A stretch of DNA of 64,000 nucleotides from Coleophoma eucalyptorum (lineage: Eukaryota > Ascomycota > Leotiomycetes > Helotiales > Dermateaceae). Under the pieces are notes generated by a model. The model ran no database searches. It was not told where the DNA came from and saw nothing but the letters and a program-made list of their open reading frames with translations. Made by a program: the position numbers and the translations under genes. The stretch spans positions 930,001 to 994,000 of the forward strand of contig JALRME010000002.1 of assembly GCA_026120035.1 (NCBI GenBank), given 5' to 3'. Below, piece after piece: positions 21,489 to 34,700 of the stretch (position 1 is the stretch's first letter; each line of letters starts with the position of its first letter).

Positions 21489-24078
21489 GATTGAAGGAAG
21501 AAAGCTGGAATTCGTTGAGAAGAGGATGGGAGGCTAAGATAGTAATACTAATGCGGAGTGGAAAGAGTGGATCTGCGGGGGAGCGGATATGGCGTTATGT
21601 TTTGCAGAGAATGGTGGTCGCAGGAAGCTCTTATAAGTGCTTCAATGATGACTTTATTCAGCGAGAACGAACGAGAGGTAGAAGAAGGTGTATGAGAGTG
21701 AGGTGGCAGCACGACTGGAAAATTCTGTGTTTGCCCATCGACGCAAGACGGCAGCTAACCAAGACCTGTTTCGGACTGATGCAGAAGTTGATATGGTACC
21801 GTGCAGCCAAAAAAAAGTACAGTCGAAGTGTCGATCAGCCGTTCATAGGACCCTGTCCTGTATCCATCAAAGAAGCAGGATGGTCTTGGTATAACCCTCG
21901 TGCATATCAAATGACATCGGTCGCAGACAAGAAGCAATTATGAGGCTTGAATAGATAGGGCTAGTGGAGAATGCAAAGCCCAACGCTACGGAGTATCATG
22001 GGACGTTGAGGGAAAACTAAACCCGGGAAGGAATTGGGCTGCTATGAGGTGAGGTGTTCGACCAGAATTGAGGAGGGGGATGCGATCAGGAAATACTGAA
22101 CGAGTGGCAGTAAGGAACTGACAAGAGGCGAACCTCTCCACATAGTAAGACCAATTAGAAAACAGGATGCTGAGACTTCAGACACATACCTAGACCAATA
22201 AAGGTGCAATCAAAGGTACAAAAATAATTTGGAATGAATAAATAAGATTGAGCGTCTTTTCTCCTCGTCGAGACCTGCCGTTATCTTTGGGCAATTTCAT
22301 CGTGCGCCGACTTTGCTTTTTCCACCTCTCGAAATGACCTTGACCATGCGAGAGATGAATATCCCAGCATCACAAGACAGCGTTCCAAGCTGGCGGGAAC
22401 AAGCATGCTGATCTCAAAAGCCTTCCGGCTGAGCGTTCCGTCATATTCAAGGGAACACGAAGCATTTGGCGCAATCGGTCGTGTCCAAACCTGTGTGTTT
22501 GTAAAACAGAATACTTGTCTCGAATCGCGCCCCGACTTCTATTGCACTCGCTCTCCACCAACTGTTGTGAAAAACGGTGCATTTCCGACCCCCTCTCGAG
22601 ATTTCCTGCAAGGGCGGAGGGCGGATACAGCAGACTCGGCGGCTCGATTGTCTTTGTTTGATCTCGGGTAAACAACTTTGTGCTCTTTTCTTTTAAGTAT
22701 CCTTCAGTTGATCTAGCGGTGAGCATGGAACGAGTCTTCATTGCTATAGTAGTCAGCCTTACGACTTGCACGCCAGTTTGGTGTCTTTGGGCATTTCAGA
22801 TGCGATGCCGTTGAGAACGTCACCGCCATTCGACCCAGGACTCTTTGGACCCGACAGCATGGCCAAAATCCGAGAGTCCGCATCGTTTATTGACGAGGCC
22901 GGTAGGTCGTGGTATGATGCGAGACAAGATGACCACATGCATCACGTTCCCTGCTCATAAAGCAACCCGCAGGAAGTCAACGTCGAAAGATCTTCCTTCT
23001 GGAATTGCCAGCTGTACGCATAACTGGTCTTAAAAGCGCATCGGGCCGCCTTGAAAACGTCAATCTCTGCCAACGAACGTGTTGTTAGATGGCTTGCCGT
23101 TTGGAAGAGCTACTACGAATGGGATGCCGACTAGAGTTCCCCGTCCCCAGGCGTTCGTTGCCCTGAATATCCCATTGCGTGCTTAAATGGGGCGGTGATC
23201 GATCTGGTCTGGGCCTGAAGCTCGTGCAGACATTATGAATATTGATACCCTTGAGCTGCGTGTCATCGTGTGAACCCACCAAGTCTCTCCAACCTTCAGC
23301 CCTGCTGTGTAGACGTGTCCAGCTCGCCTTGCAAATTAGCGACAGCGCATACAGGTTGACATTATTGATGCCCAATTCAATTCTCCTTAAGGATAACGGC
23401 AGATATGTTTAGACGCTTTCTGGTCGTACAAAATTCTGATGATGATGATGATTGTTGTCTGTGTTCAATTTACACCAATCGCCTCACGAAGCTCGGACAT
23501 CAAGAGCTAGGAACGTCCAACGCATCTTGAGAACTAAATCGGTGCCCCGACAGCTAAATTACTCTATGCGGTGTGGAGGAAAAAGGAGCTATCAGAAAGG
23601 CCAAGTCCTAACTCCGTGGTTTCGTCACTCATCCAACTCTTGTCATTTTCAAGCCTTCAGACGTCGACAATAATCTAGATGAGACGTGCTCGTGGGAGGG
23701 CTCTTGGTTTCGCAGCACTGTCTCTGTCAGTCTGTCATGCGCCGCCTCACAGACGGTGTATCTGCTTAACGAGCAACAGCCGACGCGCCGAGGGATATGA
23801 AGGAGATCTCGAGGGGCTTGTGGATGAGTAATCACGTAGCTCACCGGACTCGATAGGTAGGCTGGTAGGCCGGTAGGGTAGGCAAGACAAATGCGGGTAT
23901 GTGGTCGAGCCGAGGCTCTTCCCCAGAAACGTGGAGACGGCTATATCAAATGTCAACAGCACTCTCGCTTTCCGCAACAGCCTTAGCACAGAACAACCTC
24001 GAGGACTTATTAGAGAGCATGATAGACTAGATTTCTGTTTCTTGATAATCCTTCAACTTTTCCAATACCACATTAGCC
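21489..24078. other. 2.6-kb gene-free interval
   Basis: No frame here shows domain-like composition, and I could not splice fragments into a sensible protein on either strand. A short (GAT)n run lies near 23438-23454. It is not strongly AT-biased, so it does not look like RIP-mutated repeat remains. It could hold long UTRs, a noncoding RNA or decayed gene sequence; the sequence alone does not decide. Confidence 0.45.
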
Positions 24079-25180
24079 ATGCCATTCGATACCAAACTCA
24101 CCAGGGCGCTGGGGATCAAGAGTAAGCACATGCCAATTTTTGATGTTGGCCGTTACTAATTGGCGGGGGTTTCCAGTTCCCATCGTGCAAGGTGGTATGC
24201 AATGGGTTGGATACGCTGAACTCGCATCTGCTGTATCGAATGCAGGTGGACTCGGTATTCTAACGGCTCTCACACAGCCAACCCCAGAGGACCTGCGAAA
24301 GGAGATCCGACGATGCAAGGCCATGACCAAGAAGCCATTCGGCGTGAACATCACACTCCTACCCGCCATGGTCCCTCCGGACTACGGTGCGTACGCACAA
24401 GTGGTCATCGATGAAGGGATCCGCATCGTTGAGACCGCAGGAAACAGTCCCGGGCCTGTAATTTCCAAGCTGAAAGAGGTTGGTACGATTATCTTGCATA
24501 AGTGTACCACAATCCGGCACGCACAGAGCGCCATCAAGCTCGGTGTGGATTTCTTGAGTATCGACGGTTTCGAATGTGCTGGGCACGTGGGCGAGTCTGA
24601 TATCACGAACTTCATTCTCTTGAGCCGGGCACGCCAGTCTCTCAATGTACCTTTCATTGCTTCCGGTGGCTTTGCTGATGGTCAGGGTATGGCCGCTGCC
24701 TTGAGTCTGGGTGCGGAGGGTATTAACATGGGAACAAGATTCATGTGCACGGTGGAGGCACCAATCCATATCAATATTAAGGAGGAGATTGTCAAGGCAC
24801 AGGAGACCGATACGGAACTTGTTCTGAGAAGGTGGAAGAACACAAGCCGACTATATAAAAACAAGGTCACTGAGGAGGCGGTAAAGATTGAGAAAACGAG
24901 TACGACTGGAGAGTTCACTGAGGTAGCTCCATATGTGAGTGGTAAGAGAGGACGAGAAGTATTCATCAACGGAGATCCACATTACGGTGTAAGTTGTCCT
25001 TTCTCTCTTTTCCTCTCAAGTAGATACTGATATCTTGATTAGGTCTGGACTGCCGGACAGGTTATTGGTTTGATACACGATATCCCCACATGTGAAGTAT
25101 TGTGTAAGAGGATCGAGCGAGAGGCTGAGGAGACACTCACCAGAGCAAGCTCTTTGATTATTCCCGCAAGCAAACTATAA
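24079..25180 (+). CDS. nitronate monooxygenase (2-nitropropane dioxygenase type)
   Basis: Exons are 24079-24121, 24177-24988 and 25043-25180, giving 330 residues. The FMN-dependent TIM-barrel fold is evident: IVQGGMQWVGYAELASAVSNAGGLG near the N-terminus, KKPFGVNITLLPA, and DFLSIDGFECAGHVGE with His151, the position of the conserved active-site histidine in class I enzymes. It is followed by PFIASGGFADGQGMAAAL and EGINMGTRFMCTVEAPIH, the flavin phosphate-binding region. These enzymes oxidise alkyl nitronates such as propionate 3-nitronate and protect cells from such toxins. No signal peptide is seen. The gene converges on the small membrane-protein gene with 286 bases between stop codons. Confidence 0.94.
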
Positions 25181-25466
25181 CTTGTATTTTAGAACTTTAA
25201 TGCACAAGACTCGGTTCCTTGAACTATTTTTCATCATTGGGGCGCTAAATTTAATGGACAGCTTCATACTTGATAGGCGGATTCAATGACCTGAAGTGCA
25301 AAAGACGTGTCTCATAGTTTGACCAAATTAACGATACAAGACTGCAAACAAAACCCAGAAGGTTTCTATCCTCAGGTTCTGCCACCCATCAAAACCAAGC
25401 CGCTGGACTGTCAGGCTCTGGTCACACAGAGCGAGGTACATCTTCGAATAACGCAATTAAACACAA

Positions 25467-25962
25467 TTAAGCTTGTAAACTTCCACCACTACTCATAGAA
25501 GCTCCTGGAGCCCGTCCTTTTCCCTTGCGATTCCCACTAGAGCCATAATGAGCCAGGAGAAGCGATGCAGCACTTCGTTGTCGAAGTAATTCTGAGTTCT
25601 CTGCTTCGCCGCCATCGCCTGCACGATGCTCATCATCTACATCCTCCTGCTCTCCCCTACCACTAACAGGTCCTTGCTCAGCATCTCCTGTCTCATCAAC
25701 TTGCTTCGAGTATAGAGTGATCAGGAATATTGTGAGAGCACACAGAGTCATGGTCGTCACAATTAGGATAAGGAACCAGTTGGTTCCAAGCATCGTTTGG
25801 TACATGAAGGCTAGGAATGCTGCTACGGTGAGGATGATACTATGTTGGATATCAGTATTCTGTATGTCCTGAGTTCGGGGGATGTTTGTCATACACTAGC
25901 AAGGCGTAGATGATCAGTGCTAATGGTTGGTTGTCCCGCTTGGTGACCTCCGAGTCCGACAT
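25467..25962 (-). CDS. small conserved-looking membrane protein
   Basis: Exons are 25962-25895 and 25839-25467, with a 55-nt intron (GTATGA donor, ACATAG acceptor) in phase 2. The product is 146 residues. After a short polar start (MSDSEVTKRDNQP), the join creates a continuous hydrophobic segment, LALIIYALLVIILTVAAFLAF. A second segment follows (NWFLILIVTTMTLCALTIFLITL), so two membrane helices are predicted with both ends probably cytosolic. The C-terminal 75 residues are acidic, then Ser/Gly-rich and basic. I do not recognise the family. Small two-helix proteins of this kind often sit in the ER, Golgi or mitochondria. Restoration of a full helix by the splice supports the model. Confidence 0.7.
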
Positions 25963-27616
25963 GTTGGCTAGTAGTTGCGCTCCTGGCTGAGTCTGATAGT
26001 GATTATGGTGAAGGAGTAAGAGATGAACGCCCAGGTCCTATCCGTCTTAAGAAGAATGAATTATACTCTAGATATGGATAACAATGAATGCGTCTGAGAT
26101 TCGTGGTGATGGGCAATGAGAAAGGAGAAGCAGGATTGCATGTGTATATATTGGGACATTAGTGGAATGAAGAAGGCGCACACAGTGATAATTTTGTGCA
26201 CAATGCGGTCCTTCCCACGTATGGGGCTAGAATACTCCAAGGAAACAAAATGTAATCAAGCATCAGCATGTAAAGAGATGGGGTACTTTCAAGAGAAGCT
26301 TCTGCGTAATTTGAAGCACCAATGCAAATGCGCAGAGTTTAGTAAAAGATTTATTGCAAGTCTCTGCTTATGCCATCACCTTCAAAGCCTTTCAGAAAGA
26401 ACACACCTGCAGAGAGAGACCTCTCTTTTCTCGACATGCAGTGAACTACTGAGTATGAAAGTCAGTGCTTTGAAATTCAATATGGCTTTGCCCTTTCCTG
26501 TGTAGGTGAGCACTCATAACCGCGAACTCATAAAGCTCAACAGTAGGAAGGTTTCAACTAAGACTTTGAAGCTGTTGGATGTATAAATCAATAGTCCAGG
26601 CAACGATTGGTTGTACCCGGTAAGTAAGGAGTTTGCAAATCATCAAGATGCTTAGAACGTGTTTAGCAAGCGAGCTGCAGGGACTGCCGTAAGCAAACAT
26701 TAATGAAAGCGGGATCAAAGGAGCAGCAAATCGCTATCAGCTGATCTTGTAGCCACAGAAATAAACAAAAGGAAGGTAGGCCCGCCCTGATAGGATCTTA
26801 AGGGGTTGCATATAGTAGGGTGATGCGCATATGGGTCACGTCATAAGGCTCCGGGAGTGGGAGCCTACGAGAAACGTGTGAAAGTCGAATCAAAATGGAT
26901 GCAAGAACTTGCCACTCTTCCTGTTCCTCCTCATTCCACCAATACTGTGAACAAAACATTGTCCCATCTCTCTATTCTTACCAGCCGACTTACTATCACT
27001 AAACAAGCTCATGAGCACGCGGCTTTTGTATCTTCAAGTGCTTGACCTGCGCAGTAAGAGAAAAGAAAGTATACACGGACTCTAACAGTTAACTGTGATG
27101 CAAAGGACGTTGCGGGGATATCTCTCAAGGGGTGGTCAGACTCCCTTGTCGTTGCTTTTTCTGCGAACTGCCCTTCAAATCCTTGTCTGCTTGCTCCAAG
27201 GCCTAGTTCACCGCTCAATTACAAGAGGGAACTACTCCTAACTTCTTAGGGCAGTGCTGCTGATCTTCGTCAATTACTGGTTCGAGATACGTCTGCAGAT
27301 TGCAACTGTTCTCTAATCTTTAAACCTATCAGGCTCTAAGCAGGTGACGAATCTGGCAAATTGGAAGCAAGAGTTTGATACTGTTATGATTGCCAAGCAG
27401 CAAACGGCACCCTTGGCTTTTACTAACGCTTAGGAGTATTTGTCTCTTTGCCTTTAATTGCCGTTTGGATCGTTATCATACTCTACAAAACTATGTTGCA
27501 AAGCCATCTTACGAAGCCACTTCACTTCTCATTCTAAGGGTCACGACAACTGTTTTGCACACATCACATGTGTTTATTACACGAGCTTCAGTCAGAAAAG
27601 CCCTTGAAGTTGTACA
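25963..27616. other. intergenic region upstream of Argonaute
   Basis: These 1.65 kb separate the small membrane-protein gene from the Argonaute gene, which are divergent. One ATG-initiated frame at about 26116-26505 (129 codons, Cys-rich) has no family resemblance and is probably chance. It should contain both promoters. Confidence 0.5.
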
Positions 27617-30600
27617 ATGTCTTTTTCGGGCTTTGACAATCGTGGGAGAGGCAGAGGCCGTGGTGGACCTAGAGGAGGTGGGGATCGAGGAGATCGAGGC
27701 GGTAATTATTCTCAATCTCGATTTGTATTCTTCTGTGTTGCACTTCTAACTTAAGTTAAGGAGGAGGATACCGAGGTGGTAGAGGTGATGGAAGTGGTTC
27801 TAGAGGCGGTAGAGGTGATGGAGGTGGTCCTAGGGGTGGTATTAGAGGCGGTAGTCGTGGTGGCCGTGGTGGGTTTACTGCACCAGTACAGGTATTCAGG
27901 TATGAATTCTTCCCCGCCATTTTACAAAGGTACAGCCAATATTAAACCTACAAAGCGACCCAAACACCAGTGTCATACCTGATGCCGCTATCACAAAGCT
28001 TGAAGATGATTACATGCAAAGCACTACCGGTATTGGAGCTCTGAAACTCACAGCTACCTTCCCTCCTCGCCCAGGGCATGGCACCTTGGGTCAAAAGCTC
28101 ACGGTATACGCGAACTATTTTGAGCTTAGGTCTATTAAAGACCTCAGACTCACAAGATACAGTGTCGAAGTATTTCCGAAAGTCACCGGGAAAAAGTTGA
28201 AGTGTATCTTCGAACTTCTTCTTGAAAAATCAGAATTCGCTGGCGCCGCCAGTGAATTCAAGTCTTTGATCATCAGTCGCAACCCACTGCATATCCCCGA
28301 TCCATATGTGGTCGAGATCAAATACCCTGCTGGGGATCAGAACGAACCCCAGACCGAAGTACAAGTCTACAAAGTTCGGATTGTAACACCAACTACTCTT
28401 GCTGTTGGCGATTTGATGAGCTACCTTCGCGCAACGAGCAATACTGGTCCAGCATTCCAACAACAAAATGAAGTTATTCAGGGCCTGAATACATTGATGA
28501 GTCATGCTGCAAACGTCAACCCAAACGTTGCTTCGATTGGTCGGAACAGGCATTTTACAGTATTGCCCCGGAACCCTAGCAACACTCACTCACTGGGCGG
28601 TGGCCTGGAATCACTCCGAGGATTCTTCCAGAGTGTTCGTGCTGCTACTGGTCGTATGCTTATCAATATTAATGTCAGCCATGGCATTTTTCTGCAACCA
28701 GATTTGCTGTCGACTCTCTATCCGCAACTTGGAGCTGGAACTCGGTACAAACTGGAATCCAAGATCAAGAGAATCCGCGTCGCCTTAACTCATCTTCCAG
28801 GCTCGAAGAACAAGACGACCGGTCTAGCCATACCACGTACCAAGACAATTTACGGACTGGCCAGCATTAATGATGGCCATGGAAAACCTTATCCACCTCA
28901 AGTGTCCGACTTTGCAGCGGGTCCAAAAGATGTCAAATTCTGGTTTTCAGAGGTTCCTCCATCTGCCCCCAAAGGCACAAATCCACCTATAAAAGGGAAG
29001 CAGCTTTCTACGAAAAATCTCCCCCCCAATGCCTATGTTTCCGTTTATGATTATTTTAAGCATAGTGAGTACTGTCGTTCACCTTACGGTTCGTTGATTA
29101 CGTTTCGATTTTGACCCGAAACAGAATATCCCAAGATTGTGCTCAATGAACGCAATCCAGTTGTAAACGTGGGTAACCATGAGAATCCATCATATCTCCC
29201 AGCAGAAGTCTGTAGAGTCCTAGAGGGGCAGACCATCAAGCAGCGACTAAGTCCGGATCAGACGAAGAATTTGATCGATTTTGCAGTGCGGTCTCCAGTC
29301 GCAAATGCAAAATCTATTACCACCGACGGCAGAGCTACTCTAGGGTATGAAAACCCGAACTTAGTACGTGTCCAAATATTATTAACAAGTTACCGATATT
29401 GACCTTAAATAGTCCAGGTTTGGGGTATCAGTCAGCATCGCATTGGTGACGGTCCCTGCTCGACAACTTCCTGCTCCTGGAGTCAAATACAGGAACTTGG
29501 CTGGAAAGGATTTCACCGTAGAGCCACGAGATGGGTCTTGGAATATGAGAGATATCAAGTTCCACACTGGTAGCAGCATTACACCATGGACATATGTTCA
29601 TATTCTCAGTAATAAACGTGGTTATCGCGAATTTTTTGACGACCAAAGCCTTTTAACCTCTGCTCTGCAGGAGTTCGTCAAGTTCTTGAATAAATCTGGT
29701 GTCCAAGCAGAGCCTCCAATGAAAAGTCCGTCTGGGGGCTTCCCAACATTGATGATGAATGACGGCGAAGAACATGCCAATGACCGCGAAATTCGAAATC
29801 TTTTCACGGCAATGAGTCGAGCAGCAGCCACCGCGAGGCCAAAGTTCGTGCTTGTAATTCTGCCCTACAACGAAACTGCCATGTACAATAGCATCAAAAC
29901 AGCTGCAGATACTGTAGCAGGTACTCATACAGTTTGTGTGGTTGGTTCAAAATTTGGAAAGCAGCAAGGCCAGTCTCAATACTTCGGTAATATCTCACTC
30001 AAGTTCAACTTGAAGGCCGGTGGTATCAACCAAACCATGGATCCTCAGAAGCTTGGGGTCATAAGTGAAGGCAAGACAATGGTTGTTGGCATAGATGTTA
30101 CTCATCCTTCACCTGGATCGAAAGACGATGCACCATCTGTGGCTGCGATTGTTGCCTCTGTGGACCATAAACTTGGACAGTGGCCGTCTGACTTCAAATC
30201 CCAAGAAGGTCGCAAAGAGATGGTTGTCGCACTTGAGATGATGTTCTTAGGAAGATTGACAATGTGGCAAAAGCGAAACAAGAACCGACTTCCCGAAAAT
30301 ATTCTCATCTACAGAGATGGTGTTTCGGAAGGACAATATCAAATACTACTCGATACTGAGCTCCCTCTCATTCGCCGCGCCTGTGCCCAAAAATACCCAG
30401 CAACCCAGACGAAGGCGGGCTTCCCCAAAATCTCTCTTATAGTCTGTGGCAAGAGACATAACACACGATTTTATCCGACTTCCGAGCAAAACGCTGACAA
30501 GAGCTCCAATTGCCGAAATGGAACTGTTGTTGACCGTGGTGTTACAGAGGTTCGAGCATGGGATTTCTTCTTGCAAGCTCATACCAGTCTCAAGGGAACA

Positions 30601-30930
30601 GCGCGCCCTTGCCACTATTATGTGGTTCTTGACGAGATCTTTGCTGGCCGTGCTGTAAGACCACCTCACAAGAACAATGCAGACGCCCTTGAAGATTTGA
30701 CGCATAATATGTGTTACCTCTTTGGACGTGCTACCAAGGGAGTCAGCCTTTGTCCTCCTGCATACTACGCTGACGTACTTTGCACACGCACAAGATGCTA
30801 TTTATCAGAGTACTTTGACCCTGCTGAATCATCCCAAGCTCCCTCTGTCTCTAGCAAGGACACGAGTCAAATTTCGATGCGCAATATCCAGGTGCATGAA
30901 GCTATCAAAGATTCCATGTACTACATTTAG
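27617..30930 (+). CDS. Argonaute (QDE-2/AGO-type small-RNA effector)
   Basis: Five exons give 1,024 residues: 27617-27701, 27761-27899, 27971-29064, 29125-29363 and 29413-30930. The first 75 residues are an RGG-rich tail. N, PAZ (about 300-400, with HGIFLQPDLLSTLYPQ preceding it), MID and PIWI domains follow. The PIWI slicer residues appear to be Asp747 (GIDVTHP), Glu788 (RKEMV), Asp821 (YRDGVSEGQ) and Asp973 (AYYADVL), a DEDD set rather than DEDH. Slicing should therefore be possible. The protein would load small RNAs and cut or silence matching RNA in the cytoplasm. Exon 4 to 5 uses a TAG acceptor that restores NLSRFGVSV before LVTVP, as in other Argonautes. No interruption is seen. Confidence 0.96.
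27778..27837 (+). repeat. two 30-bp tandem units encoding Gly/Arg repeats
   Basis: Two adjacent 30-bp copies begin GGTAGAGGTGATGGA and differ at a few positions. They encode GRGDG-type decapeptides in the N-terminal RGG tail of Argonaute. Because the unit is a multiple of three, copy number can change without breaking the frame. Confidence 0.85.
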
Positions 30931-31774
30931 AACATACAGCCTTTCGTTAGCCGCACGATATCGACAATCGATTCAATGGAAGTCTCTCTCATTGTGTCTT
31001 GTCTGGATCTTGAAAATTCCCTAGACACAACCCCTCGTTATTCTTTTACCGATAACATCCGTCCATATCGGCACCACTATCGGCACCACGTTTTAGGAGA
31101 TCGAAGTCAACTTATAGGCAAAAGGCCTCTCGTTTAACCTGCTACCTTTAAGACGATTTCATCTCCAACATGATGACGCGGCGGTATAGCATTCAGCCAT
31201 TTTTCTTTCAGCGAAATATTCCTCCCAGTTGCCTGGCGTTCGAAACTCGCCCACTCGTCCTGTAAACTTTTTTACGGCAAGGCAAATTTCATGGTAAACA
31301 AGGTAAACAAGTTTTACAGCTGTTCTGTTCTTTGCACCTTGAAGCGAAAATCCCTAAGAGCGAATGCATCAACCATTTCTTTTCCTTCGAGAAGTGCACT
31401 ACTAACTAAGCGATTCTTTTCAAACCCACATATATCTACGTAGGAAACGAGTTGGTCAATACTACGTCTCTTGATCATTTTGTTTGTGTATCTCTCTGTG
31501 ACTTGACCACTTAATGATGAGTGTGAACAGTCTAATGGGGCAATGCCAATTGTGCTGCCAACACAATGGGTTTGGCTATCAATCACAAAGTAAGTGAAAT
31601 TTTATGTTAAATTCTTTATTCTGTAAAATGCTATCTCATACCTATGAATATCCTACCAATGAATATCCACACTCCGGACCAATCATCTATCCTCCGATCC
31701 CAAACGCCAGGAACATGCACTCGTCTATCATGTACTCGCCCTGAATGTCTACTTTTTTCCGTCTCCTTGAGGTA
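30931..31774. other. intergenic, convergent 3' ends
   Basis: This lies between the Argonaute stop and the HECT ligase stop. It contains a perfect tandem of a 12-bp unit (TATCGGCACCAC, about 31065-31088) and no supported gene. A minus-strand frame at 31314-31586 lacks any recognisable feature. Confidence 0.5.
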
Positions 31775-34700
31775 TCAACTAAGATCGAACCCAGCACCAG
31801 AATTGACGGCATATAGAAGCTTATCCCGTAATGTTGTAGCAGTGGAGTATCTTGGCAGCTTGAGCAGGTTCACACATGTACTGGTGCTAGGAAGACGTTC
31901 CTCATCACTGCCGGCATCACGAATACTGAATCGTGGGTTGAGTTGTGAAAACCCCAAGAGAGGTGCCCGTGGGGTGGAAGTGACGTACTTCAACACCTTT
32001 CGGCGGTCTGCATCATCCAGTTGCTGCATCACTCTCCAGAAAAGCTGCACTGTAGGATGCTCAAGGCCGTCATCGCCAATTTGGTACACGCCACCATAGG
32101 CGGTGTTGCGTCTTAAGTCTTCGACGTCGATCTCGGACGCGTCGCCTCCGATGAGGGTTTGTAATTCGGATTGGTTGAACATGGACAGCCAAGATGGGTT
32201 GATAATCTGGCCTAATCCTCGAAGGAATGCCTGTGTTTGGTGATAAGGTTGTACCTGTAAACGATGTCTAGCCACGTAGGAAACGTATAATGGTCTGTTT
32301 TCATTTGTAACAGCAATGTTCGATCCATTTGGCATAAGCTCTCGTGTGATTGTTTGCGTTGGAGCTCCAGGAAGTGATACGGTATCTGTAATAGTGAAGT
32401 CTAGCGAAAAGTCCTCCACATTTCCAGAATAATTCTTGAGCTTCAGCAGGCCTTGATAAAGACTCTCATCAAGGTCACGAAGGTCGTTGATATTTGCACG
32501 ATATCCGGACTCCGGTCCTGAACCACCTGACGTTGCCCACTTCAGAAGGAAGAAGCCAGCAAATCCAATGTCCACAAGTATTCCCTCATAAAGACACTTT
32601 CCTACAATTCGGCCCAAGAACTCATACCTTCTCAGCAGGTCGGTGATCATTTCTCTACCTTCCGTGGTTGAGTCACCGATGCCTGCTTGCTTCAACAATT
32701 CTCGTCGTTCATCTAGAGCTGCAGGGTTTGGATACAGTAAGTTCTGGTCATTTGCTACAAATAGACTAGAATCACTCGCAGTCTTGAATGCCTCATTCGT
32801 AATGCTTGTGAGGAACTCTTTAGTTACCCCACCTCCGTCAATACCTGCTTCCGCAGTGTCGAATTGATCAACGAATGTGATCTGAATCGGCTCCTTAAGG
32901 CCATCGCCTAATTGATAGAATTGGCTGTAGGCATCGTCAAAAATATTATTGCGCTTAATCTGTGCATGGTGTCTTCCAAGCATTTCTCGTCCTGAGGGAC
33001 GATTGACGCCAGCCACAGGTTGTGACTGTATCATTGCCATACGCCATATGTCAGGATCAACATTACCCGCACGTCTTCGCGTTTGATCGAGAAAAACGAA
33101 TTGTCTAAAGATTTGGACTCGGGATTCGAATGGAATGACGAATGGCATGTTTTGGAGGACTTCGAGCCTGGGTCCAACTGCTGCAAGAATCTTCTTGCGG
33201 GCAGTCTTCTGCTGTTGTTTCCTTAAGCTCTCTAGTTGAAGGGCCCGTCGAGGTCGTGCCATGCCAATCAGATCATCTCGCTCGGAAAATGCCAGATCAT
33301 CCTCCCCGTCGTCCTCCTCACCTTCTTCTCGCACTTGGTGCTGACGTTCTTCTTCCATTACCACAGCGGGAATAAAGCCCTCCATATCGAAGCGAGATGT
33401 CATGAGCCAATGGTCCTTGGGTAAAAATCGCCGTCTGGAGTCTCGTTCATAAAGCATCCGCATAACGCCTGTCACAATGGTCCGTACGTACTCAAAGGTC
33501 ATTCCTGCGACCCCAGCAAATGGTCTTTTTGGGTTATGTTTTTCAAGTCCTTCCACAGTATTGGTATCAAACTTTGATGGTTGGCCGATACTCGTTCCGA
33601 AATAAGATCCAAGTCCTCCGTCAAGAAATTGCTGGTCGTCTTCAGTCAATTCAGCAGCATTATAGTACGTCGTAAAAGCCAGGTTCTTCAAGAATATTGT
33701 GAGTCGCTTCACATCCTTTATGGGCAAAGCACTCTGTTGAAACCGAGATACGGGCTCTTCACTTGGACCAAGAGCCAGCTTACTTCCACTAAGGAACTCC
33801 TCGTCATCAGTAAATCGTAAGACGAATGTGTAAAGTTCGAGGAAGAGTAAAACCGTCCTCCATTCCCTGTCTTGCATTATATCCGACAAGGTAGTATTAT
33901 TGCTAGATCGGCGTATTTGTGAACGTAAGAGACTTAGAGCAGACTTCGAATCACCTAAAATAGTAGAAAAGGTTGTTGTAGCACTCGTAGCTTGCCAGAA
34001 GAACTTGAGCGCAGGAATTTGGCTACCAGTATTTGTAGCCATGGATCCACGGTAAAGCCACATTCTGATTTCATCGCCACGACGGGGAAATATCCTAAGT
34101 AGTGTCAAGGCATAACTGGCAAGCAGGCTTGCATCTTCATCTGCTGCTGCTGAACCTTGGGCAGACTCAGCACTAAACCTCTCCAATAAATTACTGATAT
34201 TCTCTTGATTGACCAGCGACGAGAGCTCCTCCTTAATAGTAAGCGGAAGGGGCTGTGGAGGAGTCTTTTCATCCTCATCCTGTGGGTTTTCCGAATCGAC
34301 AGAGTCAATTCTTCCTACGATTTCCGTTGATGAGCTGGAAAGCTGAAGAGATAGGGCTCTCAAGTATTGGGATTCCTGATTATCGCGTTTTTGCAGTCTA
34401 TGAAGGGCGATGAAATTTGCCAACAACCACAATCGATTTTCAGCATTGATCTGGTATGCAGAAGTCGAAGTATATTCGCGCACAAGAGCCGTAGAAAGAA
34501 GGCCAGCATCTACACCCGATGCCAAGTCTTTTAGACCTCCCAATAGAGAATCCAGGTCAGGAATGGTTAAAAAGTGCAGGGCAAAAGCGGAATGCGCATT
34601 TAGGCACAGCTCGTCTGCTTTGCAGTCAGTATTTATGGCCTGATATAGGTAGAAATTGTAGCGAAGGAATAGTAGCATAACATACAGCTATCTTTAAATT

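Noticed and set aside
26116..26505. A 129-codon ATG frame, Cys/Lys-rich, upstream of Argonaute
   Set aside because: It has no family resemblance or periodic hydrophobicity. One frame of this size is expected by chance in a window this long.
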